From Prochlorococcus sp. AG-402-G19 (GTDB lineage: Bacteria > Cyanobacteriota > Cyanobacteriia > PCC-6307 > Cyanobiaceae): a stretch of DNA of 64,000 bases. A model generated the notes under the pieces. That model saw only the letters and a list, made by a program, of their open reading frames with translations, ran no database searches and had not been told where the DNA came from. Position 1 is the first letter of the stretch; every line of letters starts with the position of its first letter. Positions 19,456 through 29,130 of the stretch are shown piece by piece. The position numbers and the translations under genes were made by a program. The stretch covers positions 84,798 to 148,797 of the forward strand of contig QCHU01000002.1 in the NCBI GenBank assembly GCA_003279455.1, in the 5' to 3' direction.

Positions 19456-22400
19456 TGACTAAGTCGGGAGAACTGCCTCATAATAGGAATATGTTGAAAA
19501 ATTCTTCTAACGCAAATATCTCTCATCACTCAACAGAAAGTGTTGAGGATAAAGATCCTGGATATTTATTGCAACAAAGGCTTGAACTTATTGAGGATTT
19601 GTGGAAAACAGTTCTCAAAAGTGAATGTCCTCCTAATCAAACAGACAGATTATTGCGTTTAAAGGAATTAAGTGACCCTAGTAAGTCTAATCAAGATAAT
19701 TCTTCGCAGGCTATAGTTAAGTTGATTACAGAAATGGACTTAGCAGAGGCGATATCAGCTGCCAGGGCTTTTTCGCTTTATTTTCAGTTGGTAAATATTC
19801 TAGAGCAACGTATAGAGGAGGATAGTTATTTAGAAAGTATGAAAAAAGGGAAGTTAGACAATAGTCATTACAATCTAGACCCATTCGCTCCGGCTTTGGC
19901 AAGTCAAACTGCACCAGCAACTTTTAGACAATTGTTTGAGCGATTACGTCATTTGAATGTTCCTCCAGCCCAACTTGATGCTTTGATGAGGGAAATGGAT
20001 ATTCGTCTTGTCTTTACAGCTCACCCAACTGAAATAGTTAGACATACTGTCAGACATAAGCAACGAAGGGTAGCCACTCTTTTGCAACAACTTCAATCAA
20101 ATAGTTTAATTTCCGAGTCTGAGAAGGAAATCTTTAGGTTGCAATTAGAGGAGGAGATAAGACTTTGGTGGAGAACGGATGAACTTCATCAATTCAAGCC
20201 AACTGTTCTTGATGAAGTTGACTATGCGCTTCATTATTTTCAGCAGGTTTTGTTTGATGCGATGCCACAATTGAGAAGGAGACTGATTACGGCATTGGCT
20301 TCAAGTTATCCAGATGTAGAGATCCCTAATGAAGCCTTTTGTACATTTGGTTCCTGGGTGGGTTCGGATCGAGACGGTAATCCCTCCGTTACTCCTGAAA
20401 TTACATGGAGAACAGCCTGTTATCAAAGACAATTAATGTTGGATAGATATATTGCATCAGTGCAAGATCTCAGAGATCAATTAAGTATATCTATGCAATG
20501 GAGTCAAGTAAGCTCTCCTTTACTAGAATCATTGGAAATGGACAGAGTTCGTTTCCCTGAGGTCTATGAGGAAAGAGCTGCTAGGTATCGGCTAGAACCT
20601 TATCGATTGAAGCTTAGCTATACGCTTGAGAGGTTGAGACTTACTCAGCTACGTAATAAGCAGCTGGCTGATGCTGGATGGCAATTATCACCTGAAGGTA
20701 AGACTTTGACATCTACAAATAATAGCCTTGATGATTTTCTTCACTATAGGTCTGTAGATGAGTTTAAAAATGAATTAGAACTTATTAGGAATAGTTTAGT
20801 TAGTACTGATCTTACATGTGAACCTCTTGATACCTTGTTAAATCAAGTGCATATCTTTGGTTTCTCTTTGGCAAGTTTAGACATTAGGCAAGAAAGCACT
20901 CGTCATAGTGATGCTTTGGATGAGCTCACTTGCTATTTAGAGTTGCCTGAGTCATATGGAGTAATGAATGAGGAAAGTCGAGTCACTTGGTTGATGAAGG
21001 AATTGAATACTCGAAGACCGCTTATCCCTCCTGCTTTTGAATGGTCTCAAAGCACTCAAGAAACTATCTCAGTTTTTCATATGCTTCATAGGCTACAGAA
21101 AGAATTTGGTACTCGTATATGTCGCTCATATGTAATTTCCATGAGTCATACAGCATCAGATCTATTAGAAGTGTTGCTTTTAGCCAAAGAGTCAGGATTG
21201 ATTGATCCAACTTTAGGAGCTGCTGATTTTCTTGTCGTTCCATTGTTTGAAACTGTTGAGGACTTACAACATGCTCCTTCTGTAATGGAGTCGTTACTTC
21301 AGACAGATGTTTATAGAAACTTACTTCCACGAGCAGGAGAGAAAAAACAACCTCTTCAGGAACTTATGCTTGGATACTCTGATAGTAATAAGGATTCTGG
21401 TTTCCTCTCAAGTAACTGGGAAATTCATAAGGCCCAAATAGCACTTCAAGATCTGGCTAGTAGACAAGGGATAGCTTTACGGATTTTTCATGGTAGGGGA
21501 GGGTCTGTAGGAAGAGGAGGTGGACCAGCTTATCAAGCAATTTTGGCTCAACCAAGTGGTACGCTTCGAGGCCGTATAAAGATCACAGAGCAAGGGGAGG
21601 TTCTTGCCTCGAAATATAGCCTTCCAGAATTAGCATTGTATAATCTTGAAACTGTTACTACAGCTGTTCTCCAAAATAGCTTGGTTACAAATAAATTAGA
21701 TGCGACGCCAAGTTGGAATGAATTGATGACCAGGCTTGCAGCTCGTTCAAGGGAGCATTACCGAGCTTTAGTTCATGATAATCCTGACTTGGTTCAATTC
21801 TTTCAAGTAGTTACTCCAATAGAAGAAATCAGTAAGCTGCAAATTTCTAGTCGCCCTGCTCGAAGAAAAAGTGGTGCAAAAGACTTATCCAGTCTTCGTG
21901 CAATTCCATGGGTCTTTGGTTGGACTCAAAGTCGTTTTCTCTTGCCGAGCTGGTTTGGGGTTGGCACAGCGTTAGCTAATGAACTAAAAGCAGATCCCGA
22001 TCAAATGGAGATGTTGAGAATGTTGAATCAGAGATGGCCATTTTTTAGAATGTTGATATCTAAAGTAGAGATGACACTTTCGAAAGTTGATTTAGATGTT
22101 GCCCATCACTATGTGCTTAGTTTAGGTGGTAATGATAATCGCGATGCATTTGCTAGAATTTTCGATATCATCTCAAGTGAATACAAATTAACTAAAAAAT
22201 TAATTTTAGAAATTACTGACAAGTCAAAACTTTTAAGTGCAGACCCTGCTTTGCAATTGTCTGTAAATCTGAGGAATAGGACTATCATTCCCCTAGGATT
22301 TTTACAAGTCGCTCTTCTCAAACGATTAAGAGATCAGAATCGTCAACCACCTATTAGTGAAGATTTGAGTATTGACTCTAGTCAAAGTTCACGTACATAT

Positions 22401-22475
22401 AGCCGTAGTGAATTATTGCGAGGAGCATTGTTAACTATCAACGGCATTGCTGCAGGAATGAGAAACACAGGATGA
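19455..22475 (+). CDS. ppc: Phosphoenolpyruvate carboxylase
   Basis: About 1000 residues, normal for a cyanobacterial PEPC. It fixes bicarbonate onto phosphoenolpyruvate to give oxaloacetate, refilling the TCA pool. Catalytic motifs: [13 protein letters not shown] with the active-site His near residue 190, [15 protein letters not shown] near 297, [16 protein letters not shown] near 640, the Gly-rich [14 protein letters not shown] near 678, and the C-terminal MRNTG. Start choices are a GTG at 19455 and an ATG at 19491; the second removes twelve poorly conserved residues. Confidence 0.97.
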   Translation: MTKSGELPHNRNMLKNSSNANISHHSTESVEDKDPGYLLQQRLELIEDLWKTVLKSECPPNQTDRLLRLKELSDPSKSNQDNSSQAIVKLITEMDLAEAISAARAFSLYFQLVNILEQRIEEDSYLESMKKGKLDNSHYNLDPFAPALASQTAPATFRQLFERLRHLNVPPAQLDALMREMDIRLVFTAHPTEIVRHTVRHKQRRVATLLQQLQSNSLISESEKEIFRLQLEEEIRLWWRTDELHQFKPTVLDEVDYALHYFQQVLFDAMPQLRRRLITALASSYPDVEIPNEAFCTFGSWVGSDRDGNPSVTPEITWRTACYQRQLMLDRYIASVQDLRDQLSISMQWSQVSSPLLESLEMDRVRFPEVYEERAARYRLEPYRLKLSYTLERLRLTQLRNKQLADAGWQLSPEGKTLTSTNNSLDDFLHYRSVDEFKNELELIRNSLVSTDLTCEPLDTLLNQVHIFGFSLASLDIRQESTRHSDALDELTCYLELPESYGVMNEESRVTWLMKELNTRRPLIPPAFEWSQSTQETISVFHMLHRLQKEFGTRICRSYVISMSHTASDLLEVLLLAKESGLIDPTLGAADFLVVPLFETVEDLQHAPSVMESLLQTDVYRNLLPRAGEKKQPLQELMLGYSDSNKDSGFLSSNWEIHKAQIALQDLASRQGIALRIFHGRGGSVGRGGGPAYQAILAQPSGTLRGRIKITEQGEVLASKYSLPELALYNLETVTTAVLQNSLVTNKLDATPSWNELMTRLAARSREHYRALVHDNPDLVQFFQVVTPIEEISKLQISSRPARRKSGAKDLSSLRAIPWVFGWTQSRFLLPSWFGVGTALANELKADPDQMEMLRMLNQRWPFFRMLISKVEMTLSKVDLDVAHHYVLSLGGNDNRDAFARIFDIISSEYKLTKKLILEITDKSKLLSADPALQLSVNLRNRTIIPLGFLQVALLKRLRDQNRQPPISEDLSIDSSQSSRTYSRSELLRGALLTINGIAAGMRNTG

Positions 22476-22476
22476 C

Positions 22477-22929
22477 ATGCTTGGATTAAATTCAGGAAAT
22501 AAGTGTCCCCAAATTCCTGAGGGCTTCGTCTTACTTAGGAGTGAACTCGTTTCTGTACGTAAAATAAATAGGCTCTTATTAAGATGTAAACAAGATACTC
22601 ATCATCCAAGGCAGTTAGAATTAGCTTTGAAAAAGTCTGATTTTTATTTAACTCTTCTTCAAAAAACTTCTAATAATCTTGTAGGTTTTGTTCGTGTGAC
22701 TAGCGATAAGGGTTTAAATGCAAATTTGTGGGATTTAGTCGCAGAGCCTGGGGAGCAACAAGAAACGTTCATCTCTATTATGGTTTATAAGGCAGTTGAA
22801 ATTATTAGACGAGAGTTGCCAGGCTGTAGTATTTCGGTTGCTGCCCCATTAATTTCACTTAATCCATTAAAAGCTAATGGTTTTTTATTAGATCCAAATG
22901 GTATAAAAACAATGGGATTGAGACTTTGA
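22477..22929 (+). CDS. GNAT-like acetyltransferase family protein (tentative)
   Basis: A 150-residue protein starting one base after the ppc stop, so probably co-transcribed with it. The middle part has the feel of an N-acetyltransferase fold: LVGFVRVTSDKGLNANLWDLVAEPGEQ, followed by a helix (ISIMVYKAVEIIRREL) and a C-terminal NPLKANGFLLDP turn. The classic Q/RxxGxG/A acetyl-CoA loop is not clear (EPGEQQETF occupies the place), so activity is doubtful. Substrate unknown. Confidence 0.6.
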   Translation: MLGLNSGNKCPQIPEGFVLLRSELVSVRKINRLLLRCKQDTHHPRQLELALKKSDFYLTLLQKTSNNLVGFVRVTSDKGLNANLWDLVAEPGEQQETFISIMVYKAVEIIRRELPGCSISVAAPLISLNPLKANGFLLDPNGIKTMGLRL

Positions 22930-22942
22930 GAAATTATTTTCA

Positions 22943-23016
22943 CGAGCATGGAGGGACTCGAACCCCCGACTCTCAGAACCGGAATCTGATGCTCTATCCA
23001 ACTGAGCTACATGCCC
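22943..23016 (-). tRNA. tRNA-Arg (anticodon CCG)
   Basis: The minus strand folds into a 74-base cloverleaf. The acceptor arms GGGCATG and CATGCTC pair with one G-U. The D-arm holds AGCTCAGTTGGATAGAGC, the anticodon stem TCAGA/TCTGA encloses TTCCGGT with anticodon CCG, and the T-arm reads GGGGGTTCGAGTCCCTC. The discriminator base is G and CCA is not encoded. It lies between the GNAT-like gene and recF. Confidence 0.95.
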
Positions 23017-23093
23017 AACAAGGGGGGATATTAAAAAGGCCAAATACTGAGACCTTATTAAAATTAGCTTACATACAAATGCCATAAAGCAAC

Positions 23094-24194
23094 ATTCAAC
23101 TTCATCAGTTAGAACTTAATAATTTTCGAAATTATCGATGTTTTCAGTTTGAGTTAACTGAAAATCGTTTGATAGTAATAGGTCATAATGGAGTTGGAAA
23201 ATCTAATCTTCTTGAATCTGTAGAGCTCTTGTCTAGTTTACGCTCTCATCGATCTAATCGAAATCAGGATTTAATTTATTGGGATCAAGATAAGGCTTTC
23301 CTATCTGCGATAATTGACGATGATCAAAAAGTTTGTTTAGAAATAAACAGAAAAGGAGGGAGAAAAGCCTATAAAAATGAAAAACTTTTAACTCGTCAAA
23401 TTGATTTGATCGGACCGATGAGAAGTGTAGGTTTTAGTGCTCTTGATCTAGAATTAATTAGAGGTGAACCTGCTCTAAGAAGAAATTGGCTGGATAGAAT
23501 TGTTCAACAACTTGAACCGATTTATTCTGATTTGGTTGGAAGGTTTTCTAGATTGCTTAGGCAAAGAAGTCAGTTGTGGCGTAATTTCAGTGTTCAATCG
23601 AGCGAGGATCAAAATATTCTATTAGATTCTTACGATAGGCAAATGGCTTTGGTAAGTACAAGAATCCATCGAAGACGTAGGCGTATTTTAGATCGTCTAC
23701 TGCCAATAGCTGCAAACTGGCAGGATCATTTAAGTAATAGTAAGGAGAAGCTTCATATTACATATTTACCGGGTAGTAAACTTGAAGGTGAAGAGAGTGA
23801 GAGGCTTTGGAGGGAGAGTATTGAACGTCAACTTTTAGAAATAAGGTCTGAGGAAGAGATGACGGGGCATTGCCGAGTAGGTCCTCATCGTGATGATGTA
23901 CAGTTTTTAGTAAATGGAGTAGATGCAAGACGTTTTGGTTCGGCTGGTCAGCAGAGGACTATTGTTTTGGCTTTGAAATTGGCCGAATTAGAATTAATTA
24001 AAACGGTGTATGGCAGATCCCCAATTTTGCTTTTAGATGATGTTTTGGCTGAGCTGGATCCAAAACGACAATTATTGCTTTTAGATGCTGTCGGCCAAAA
24101 ACATCAGTGTTTAATTAGTGCAACACATTTGGAATCTTTTGAAGGTGAATGGGTACGAAACTCACAATTAATGCAATTAGATTCTTTTAGTTAA
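23094..24194 (+). CDS. recF: DNA replication and repair protein RecF
   Basis: If read from the ATT at 23094 the protein has 366 residues, matching usual RecF length (about 360). It begins [17 protein letters not shown], with the conserved LxNFRNY start motif. The ABC-type ATPase motifs follow: [12 protein letters not shown] (Walker A), [18 protein letters not shown], and [11 protein letters not shown] (Walker B). RecF loads RecA at gaps through RecO and RecR. No ATG, GTG or TTG lies upstream of the conserved N-terminus in frame; the first is a TTG at 23169, which would cut away the NFRNY motif. An in-frame ATG at 23079 is followed after one codon by a stop. The start is therefore unusual or unresolved. 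Confidence 0.85.
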   Translation: MQLHQLELNNFRNYRCFQFELTENRLIVIGHNGVGKSNLLESVELLSSLRSHRSNRNQDLIYWDQDKAFLSAIIDDDQKVCLEINRKGGRKAYKNEKLLTRQIDLIGPMRSVGFSALDLELIRGEPALRRNWLDRIVQQLEPIYSDLVGRFSRLLRQRSQLWRNFSVQSSEDQNILLDSYDRQMALVSTRIHRRRRRILDRLLPIAANWQDHLSNSKEKLHITYLPGSKLEGEESERLWRESIERQLLEIRSEEEMTGHCRVGPHRDDVQFLVNGVDARRFGSAGQQRTIVLALKLAELELIKTVYGRSPILLLDDVLAELDPKRQLLLLDAVGQKHQCLISATHLESFEGEWVRNSQLMQLDSFS

Positions 24195-24236
24195 AACTAT
24201 TGGTCGGTTATTGTGGAAATAATTTTTGGATAGATT

Positions 24237-24704
24237 ATGGAACCTTTTTTCCCAGAATTGCATCCAAATCCTGGATGGTCTGATTCTTTTCAGTCACATG
24301 ATGCAGAAAACATTCATACGAACTCTAGTGAGAATATAGGAAGGCACTGCATACTTGAACTTTACCAATGTGATCATGCGAAGCTTAATGATGAAGCTTT
24401 TATAAGGACAACAATCACATCATCGGCCAAAATTGCTGGTGCAACACTAATAAACTTGGTAACACACAGTTTTAAACCTCAGGGAGTTACTGGACTCGCT
24501 TTATTGGCTGAATCTCATATTTCAATACATACATGGCCAGAGATTGGTTATGCAGCCATTGATGTATTCACTTGTGGTGACCATACGATGCCTGAAAAAG
24601 CTTGTAAAATACTTTTTGAAGATTTTTTGGCTAAGAACTTTTCTTTTAAAAATATTGCTAGAGAGATTCCTTCCGGAATTCAAACTTTGCATCGTGAACC
24701 CTGA
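24237..24704 (+). CDS. speD: S-adenosylmethionine decarboxylase proenzyme
   Basis: A 155-residue prokaryotic (SpeH/class 1B) AdoMet decarboxylase. The proenzyme cleavage site is visible in [14 protein letters not shown]: autocatalytic cleavage between Glu and Ser makes the pyruvoyl group. Further family residues are in [15 protein letters not shown], with the catalytic Cys. The product, decarboxylated AdoMet, supplies aminopropyl groups for spermidine. An N-terminal extension of about 35 polar residues is present. It follows recF by 42 bases. Confidence 0.93.
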   Translation: MEPFFPELHPNPGWSDSFQSHDAENIHTNSSENIGRHCILELYQCDHAKLNDEAFIRTTITSSAKIAGATLINLVTHSFKPQGVTGLALLAESHISIHTWPEIGYAAIDVFTCGDHTMPEKACKILFEDFLAKNFSFKNIAREIPSGIQTLHREP

Positions 24705-24756
24705 GCAAAATCAACAATTTAAGAAAATCAAAAATTATTTCGACATGAGAAATGAT

Positions 24757-25605
24757 CTATTTTGAATTTCTATTTATGTCTCTAGTGAGTTTGCCACTAA
24801 TAAAACCCTCTAGATCTAGGCTTATTGAATGAAAACCTAAAGATAAAAAATATTTAATTAATTGATTTCTTTGAATAATTTTCAGGAAGTTGTTAATTTC
24901 ATCTGCGGGTAATTCAATTCTTGCTGATAGACCTTGACTTCTCACACGTACCTTAGAGAAACCTTGATTAATAATCCATTCTTCTGCTAAGGCAATTTGT
25001 TCCAGCCTTTTCGAACTTATTTCTTCTCCAAAAGGAATGCGAGAGGCTAAACATGGTTGAGCAGGTTTATCCCACCAAGGTAATCCTAATGATTTAGAGA
25101 TCGAACGAATTGATTTTTTATTTATTTTCAGTTCGGCCAGAGGTGATATCACGCCTGCTTGATTAGCTGCCTTAATACCTGGTCGATAGTCGTTAAGATC
25201 GTCATGATTGACTCCATCGAGAACTTGAGCATTATTGTATCTTTTTGAAATTTTATTTAAATGCTTGTGCAATTCTTGTTTGCATGCAAAGCATCTATTT
25301 TCAGGATTCTTAAAGTAATTTGGCTCATTGATTTCATGGGTTTGACATTCTTCATGACGAATACCAATCCAAGCTGCTTGAAGACGCGCTTGCTTGAGTA
25401 AATATGGAGCTAAAGAAGGAGAGACAGCAGTAACTGCAAAGGCTTTTGAACCTAATTGTTCTTGTGCTATTGTCGCTACTAAAGAACTATCAACGCCTCC
25501 AGAGAAGGCAACACAAGCATTATTTATATCTTTAATAAACTCTCTTAACAATTTTAGTTGCTCCAGTTCAGATTCAGATAAAGATTCCAGTTGACTCAAA
25601 AACAC
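24757..25605 (-). CDS. larE: ATP-dependent sacrificial sulfur transferase LarE-like (PP-loop)
   Basis: A 282-residue protein with the PP-loop pyrophosphatase motif AFSGGVDSSLVA near residue 35. The segment RCFACKQELH has a CxxC, and PCLASRIPFG near residue 177 holds the cysteine that donates sulfur in known LarE proteins. LarE works with LarB and LarC to build the nickel-pincer nucleotide cofactor of lactate racemase in other bacteria. Neither larB nor larC is seen in this window, so the substrate here may differ. It converges with speD. Confidence 0.85.
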   Translation of the reverse strand: MFLSQLESLSESELEQLKLLREFIKDINNACVAFSGGVDSSLVATIAQEQLGSKAFAVTAVSPSLAPYLLKQARLQAAWIGIRHEECQTHEINEPNYFKNPENRCFACKQELHKHLNKISKRYNNAQVLDGVNHDDLNDYRPGIKAANQAGVISPLAELKINKKSIRSISKSLGLPWWDKPAQPCLASRIPFGEEISSKRLEQIALAEEWIINQGFSKVRVRSQGLSARIELPADEINNFLKIIQRNQLIKYFLSLGFHSISLDLEGFISGKLTRDINRNSK

Positions 25606-25738
25606 TTTTTTAGAAGATTATTATTTTGGTTGAATTTAAAGTTCTAAACTCTTTCATCTTTCTATGTATTTTGCATATTCTATGACGTCTAATGGAGAAG
25701 AAGTTAAGTTGCATGCATAAGAAGCAGAATTATCGATC

Positions 25739-26890
25739 GTGGTATCAAACGGTATAGGGATTACGACAGCATCGGAAAGCCAAGAACGAAGTCATGGACA
25801 ATTACATGTTTATGACGGAGAGGGTAAAGGCAAGAGTCAAGCAGCTTTGGGGGTAGTTCTGAGAACTATAGGTCTGGGTATATGTGAGAAAAAACAAACA
25901 AGAGTATTACTTCTTAGATTTTTGAAAGGGCCTGGTCGCTCTTATGATGAAGATTCAGCAATTGATGCTTTGCAGCAAGGTTTCCCCCACCTGATTGATC
26001 AAGTTAGAACTGGCAGGGGTGAATTTTTCAACGCCGACCAATCTACAAAATTTGATTATCAGGAAGCTCAAAGAGGATGGGACATAGCAAAGGGGGCGAT
26101 TGCTAGTGCCTTATATTCAGTTGTTGTCCTAGATGAATTGAATCCTGTTCTAGATTTGGGATTATTGCAAGTTGAAGAAGTTGTTAAAACGCTTACTGCA
26201 AGACCAAGTGGTATGGAAATCATTGTTACTGGTAGAGCAGCACCAAACCCTTTAATTAAAGTTGCGGAACTACATTCTGAGATGAGAGCTCACAGGCGCC
26301 CTGAGATCAATAAAGAGGAAATTCTTTTTGAGAATAATGTTGGCGGAATTGAAATATATACTGGAGAAGGGAAAGGCAAATCAACCAGTGCTTTGGGTAA
26401 AGCTTTACAAGCTATCGGTAGAGGAATTAGTCAGGATAAAAGTCATCGTGTTTTAATTTTGCAATGGCTTAAGGGTGGTAGTGGTTACACAGAAGATGCT
26501 GCTATTGCTGCTCTTCGAGAAAGTTATCCTCATTTAGTGGACCATCTTCGATCTGGTAGAGATGCGATCGTTTGGAGAGGCCAGCAAAAACCCATTGATT
26601 ATGTAGAAGCTGAGAGAGCATGGGAAATTGCAAGAGCAGCGATTTCAAGTGGTCTTTATAAGACAGTTATTTTGGATGAGTTGAATCCAACTGTTGATTT
26701 GGAACTCCTACCAGTTGAGCCTATCGTTCAAACATTGCTGCGCAAACCATCAGAGACCGAAGTAATTATTACAGGAAGATGTAAAAACCAACCTCTGTAT
26801 TTTGATTTGGCAAGTGTTCATTCTGAGATGGTGTGTCATAAGCACTATGCAGAAAAAGGAGTTGATTTAAAGAGGGGAGTTGATTATTAG
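25739..26890 (+). CDS. Tandem-domain CobO/BtuR-type cob(I)alamin adenosyltransferase homologue
   Basis: A 383-residue protein made of two homologous CobO-like domains, about 1-200 and 205-383. Each has its own Walker A (GEGKGKSQAALG near residue 29; GEGKGKSTSALG near 210), a FLKGPGRS or WLKGGSGYTED segment, and a Walker B-like DELNP (VVLDELNPVLDLGLL; VILDELNPTVDLELL), then TGRA or TGRC. CobO adds the adenosyl group to corrinoids during B12 synthesis. One domain is normally about 190 residues, so this is an internal duplication. Both P-loops look intact, so either both halves are active or they form a pseudo-dimer. The start is a GTG. Its 3' end overlaps the convergent MoeB-like gene by four bases. 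Confidence 0.8.
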   Translation: MVSNGIGITTASESQERSHGQLHVYDGEGKGKSQAALGVVLRTIGLGICEKKQTRVLLLRFLKGPGRSYDEDSAIDALQQGFPHLIDQVRTGRGEFFNADQSTKFDYQEAQRGWDIAKGAIASALYSVVVLDELNPVLDLGLLQVEEVVKTLTARPSGMEIIVTGRAAPNPLIKVAELHSEMRAHRRPEINKEEILFENNVGGIEIYTGEGKGKSTSALGKALQAIGRGISQDKSHRVLILQWLKGGSGYTEDAAIAALRESYPHLVDHLRSGRDAIVWRGQQKPIDYVEAERAWEIARAAISSGLYKTVILDELNPTVDLELLPVEPIVQTLLRKPSETEVIITGRCKNQPLYFDLASVHSEMVCHKHYAEKGVDLKRGVDY

Positions 26891-28041
26891 GTTTGGTTAA
26901 TATTTTCTTTATTCCAGGCATCAATACCTCCTTCAATATTTATACCTTGAATTCCATATTGGTATAAATGCTTTAATGCTTGTAATGACCTTTTTCCACT
27001 TTTACAAAATACATAAAGATTTTTTTGCGCGGCAAGTATTTTAATTTTATTGATTGATTCCCCACTTTCAATAGTACTAAGGGGTATGAGCCTTGAGCCT
27101 GAAATTGAACATTCATTATGCTCGATTTGGTTACGAACATCTATTAATAGTGTCTCTTTAGATGCATGACTAAGAACTGACTTTAATTCCTCAACTGAAA
27201 TACTTTTTATATCTAATTCGACTTCATTTTTAACTTTAACCTCTGAACAGAACCTTTTATAATCTATTAGTTTATTGATATTGCTATTCTCTGGACTAGA
27301 TTTTAATGTTAGCTCTTTAAAGCTCATTTTTAATGCATTAAAAATGAGGACCCTTCCATTTAGTGGAGAACCAATATTTGTTATTATTTTTATTACTTCT
27401 GCTGCTTGAATTGTACCTATAATTCCTGGAAGAATTCCCATGACTCCAGCTTCAGAGCATGATGGAATTAATTCTTGTGGAGGGGGTGTTGGAATAAGAT
27501 CTCGATAGTTAGGACTATCTTCCTTCAAATTAAATACACTTACCTGACCCTCGAATCGTGCAATTGAACCATATATACTAGGCTTCTTGAGAATAATAGA
27601 AGCATCATTAATTAGGTAGCGTGTTGGGAAATTGTCTGAACAATCACATATCACGTCATAAGCTCTAAGTATTTCCAAAGCATTACTACTTGTTAGCTTT
27701 TGATTGAATAAATCCACTCGGCAAGAAGGATTTATTTTAAGTATGTGTTGTTTGGCAGAATCTGTTTTTAATAGACCTATTGAATCAGTTGTATGAATTA
27801 TTTGCCTTTGTAAATTTGAATATTCAACTACATCAAAATCAACTATTCCGATACGTCCTATTCCCGCTGCAGCAAGATAAATTAAAAGTGGTGACCCGAG
27901 TCCTCCAGTCCCAATGCAAGCAACTGAGCTTGTTTTCAACTTTTTTTGGCCCGTAATACCTATTTCAGGAAGACTTAAATGTCTTGCATACCTCGCAAGT
28001 TCATCGAGATTTAAATTTTCGTCATTCTGGCTTTGCTCCAT
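26887..28041 (-). CDS. moeB: ThiF/MoeB-type adenylyltransferase with C-terminal rhodanese domain
   Basis: A 384-residue E1-like enzyme. Residues 1-250 form the adenylation domain with the nucleotide loop GTGGLGSPLLIYLAAAG near residue 41, DFDVVEYSNLQRQ near 66, CDCSDNFPTRYLIND near 130, and SCSEAGVMGILPG near 192. Residues 275-384 form a rhodanese domain with active-site loop VFCKSGKRS. Such proteins activate and sulfurate the C-terminal GlyGly of small carrier proteins such as MoaD, ThiS or CysO. The paired zinc cysteines of classic MoeB are not present. It lies 23 bases after the JAMM peptidase gene on the same strand, suggesting a two-gene operon. Confidence 0.88.
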   Translation of the reverse strand: MEQSQNDENLNLDELARYARHLSLPEIGITGQKKLKTSSVACIGTGGLGSPLLIYLAAAGIGRIGIVDFDVVEYSNLQRQIIHTTDSIGLLKTDSAKQHILKINPSCRVDLFNQKLTSSNALEILRAYDVICDCSDNFPTRYLINDASIILKKPSIYGSIARFEGQVSVFNLKEDSPNYRDLIPTPPPQELIPSCSEAGVMGILPGIIGTIQAAEVIKIITNIGSPLNGRVLIFNALKMSFKELTLKSSPENSNINKLIDYKRFCSEVKVKNEVELDIKSISVEELKSVLSHASKETLLIDVRNQIEHNECSISGSRLIPLSTIESGESINKIKILAAQKNLYVFCKSGKRSLQALKHLYQYGIQGINIEGGIDAWNKENINQT

Positions 28042-28064
28042 GAATCAACCCTTTCATGATTAAC

Positions 28065-28577
28065 TTACGTTAAAGAAATAAATTTAATTTTCACGCTATG
28101 AAAATTAAATTTATTTTTGATCCACCATGCCTTTAAATCTCCATCCTTATTTGAAATAACCATCAGACCAGGAGATTGGTGTAAGAATAAATCTATTTCC
28201 GATGGTTTGTTTTCGCCCGCAGGATGAGAGTGAGCACAGCATAAAACATCTAAATCATTTTCTCTTGACCATTTTTGAGAGGCAATTTGATCTTTTGCGT
28301 CTATTTCGAAGCGAGTATTTTTTGATGGTTGAATATTTTTTTGATTAGAAAAAACTCTTATATTTTGATTAATTAAGTTTGATTCTGGTTGTCCCCAAAC
28401 ATTACGACAATTCCAAATGTGCATTACTTTCCAAAAATTTTTTTTGGTATTTGTCACGGAGGTTTTTTTTTGACCAATTAAGATAGCGCAGCCTTCGGCT
28501 GGCTCAGCTGACTTTAAAAATCTAGAGAGAACATAATTTGTCTCGTTATGGAATTCAATATATTTGGGAATTTTCAT
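28065..28577 (-). CDS. JAMM/MPN-type metallopeptidase
   Basis: A 170-residue protein with the zinc signature of the JAMM family: CCAHSHPAGENKPSEID near residue 125 provides HxHP and the S-x2-D, and an upstream Glu in PAEGCAILIG (near residue 30) can be the catalytic acid. In other bacteria, stand-alone JAMM enzymes cut amino acids or proteins from the C-terminus of ubiquitin-like sulfur carriers, for example Mec+ acting on CysO. It is directly followed by the E1-rhodanese gene, which strengthens this reading. The start is at the ATG read from 28577. Confidence 0.85.
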   Translation of the reverse strand: MKIPKYIEFHNETNYVLSRFLKSAEPAEGCAILIGQKKTSVTNTKKNFWKVMHIWNCRNVWGQPESNLINQNIRVFSNQKNIQPSKNTRFEIDAKDQIASQKWSRENDLDVLCCAHSHPAGENKPSEIDLFLHQSPGLMVISNKDGDLKAWWIKNKFNFHSVKIKFISLT

Positions 28578-28700
28578 CAGAAAAAGTGAGTTGATTCGGC
28601 ATTCTCTCTATTTTGGTTCGGACTTATCTCTATAAAGCCTATGGCATTTATCAAATTAATTCGATACGCTCGGTCCATAACTGCTTAGTCGCTTGTGTTC

Positions 28701-29063
28701 ATGTCTGATGTAAATCCTGATTCTAAAGATGAATCAAAGGGAGGGAAAACTGAAGGTGTTAATTTTTCAGAACGTTACAGTGATGTAATGGGAAAAGTTA
28801 ATGAATCATTGAGCAAAATTGATTGGACCCAGATGGGTAAGTATGGCAAAGCCGCAGGAATTATTGCTGTGGTTGTGCTAGCTCAAGTGTTAATCAAGGT
28901 TGTGATTGATACAGTTAATTTTTTCCCAATTCTCCCTGGCTTGCTAGAACTTCTTGGAATAGTAGTTTTAGGTCAGTGGAGTTGGCAAAATTTAACTACA
29001 AGTGAAAAAAGAACAGCTGTATTTGATAAAGTTCAAAATCTTAAAAAAGAGTACTTAGGATAA
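28701..29063 (+). CDS. CAAD-domain thylakoid membrane protein (CURT1-like)
   Basis: About 120 residues: a hydrophilic N-terminus of some 40 residues, an amphipathic helix (WTQMGKYGKAAG), two membrane segments (about residues 55-72 and 77-98, the second with LPGLLELLGIVVLGQWSW), and a basic C-terminal helix (KVQNLKKEY). This arrangement is that of the CAAD domain, found alone or attached to aminoacyl-tRNA synthetases in cyanobacteria, and related to CURT1 proteins that bend thylakoid membranes. The ATG at 28701 is preferred over an in-frame GTG at 28695. Confidence 0.8.
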   Translation: MSDVNPDSKDESKGGKTEGVNFSERYSDVMGKVNESLSKIDWTQMGKYGKAAGIIAVVVLAQVLIKVVIDTVNFFPILPGLLELLGIVVLGQWSWQNLTTSEKRTAVFDKVQNLKKEYLG

Positions 29064-29071
29064 ATAATAAG

Positions 29072-29130
29072 AAAATACTAAAAGATCTGAGTTCTCGTTA
29101 CAAACGGGATCTCAGATCTTTTAGTATTTT
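29072..29130. terminator. Strong bidirectional hairpin terminator
   Basis: A perfect 20-base-pair stem with a 19-base loop. The left arm at 29072-29091 starts AAAATACTAAAAGATC; the right arm at 29111-29130 ends TTTTAGTATTTT. A-rich and T-rich ends flank the stem so that each strand ends in a U-tract. It serves the convergent CAAD and fructosamine-kinase-like genes. The right arm overlaps the last codons of the minus-strand gene, so those codons are constrained by the hairpin. Confidence 0.85.

Noticed and set aside
22888..23085. Minus-strand 65-codon ORF across tRNA-Arg
   Set aside because: It runs through the tRNA-Arg gene and has no recognisable protein features.
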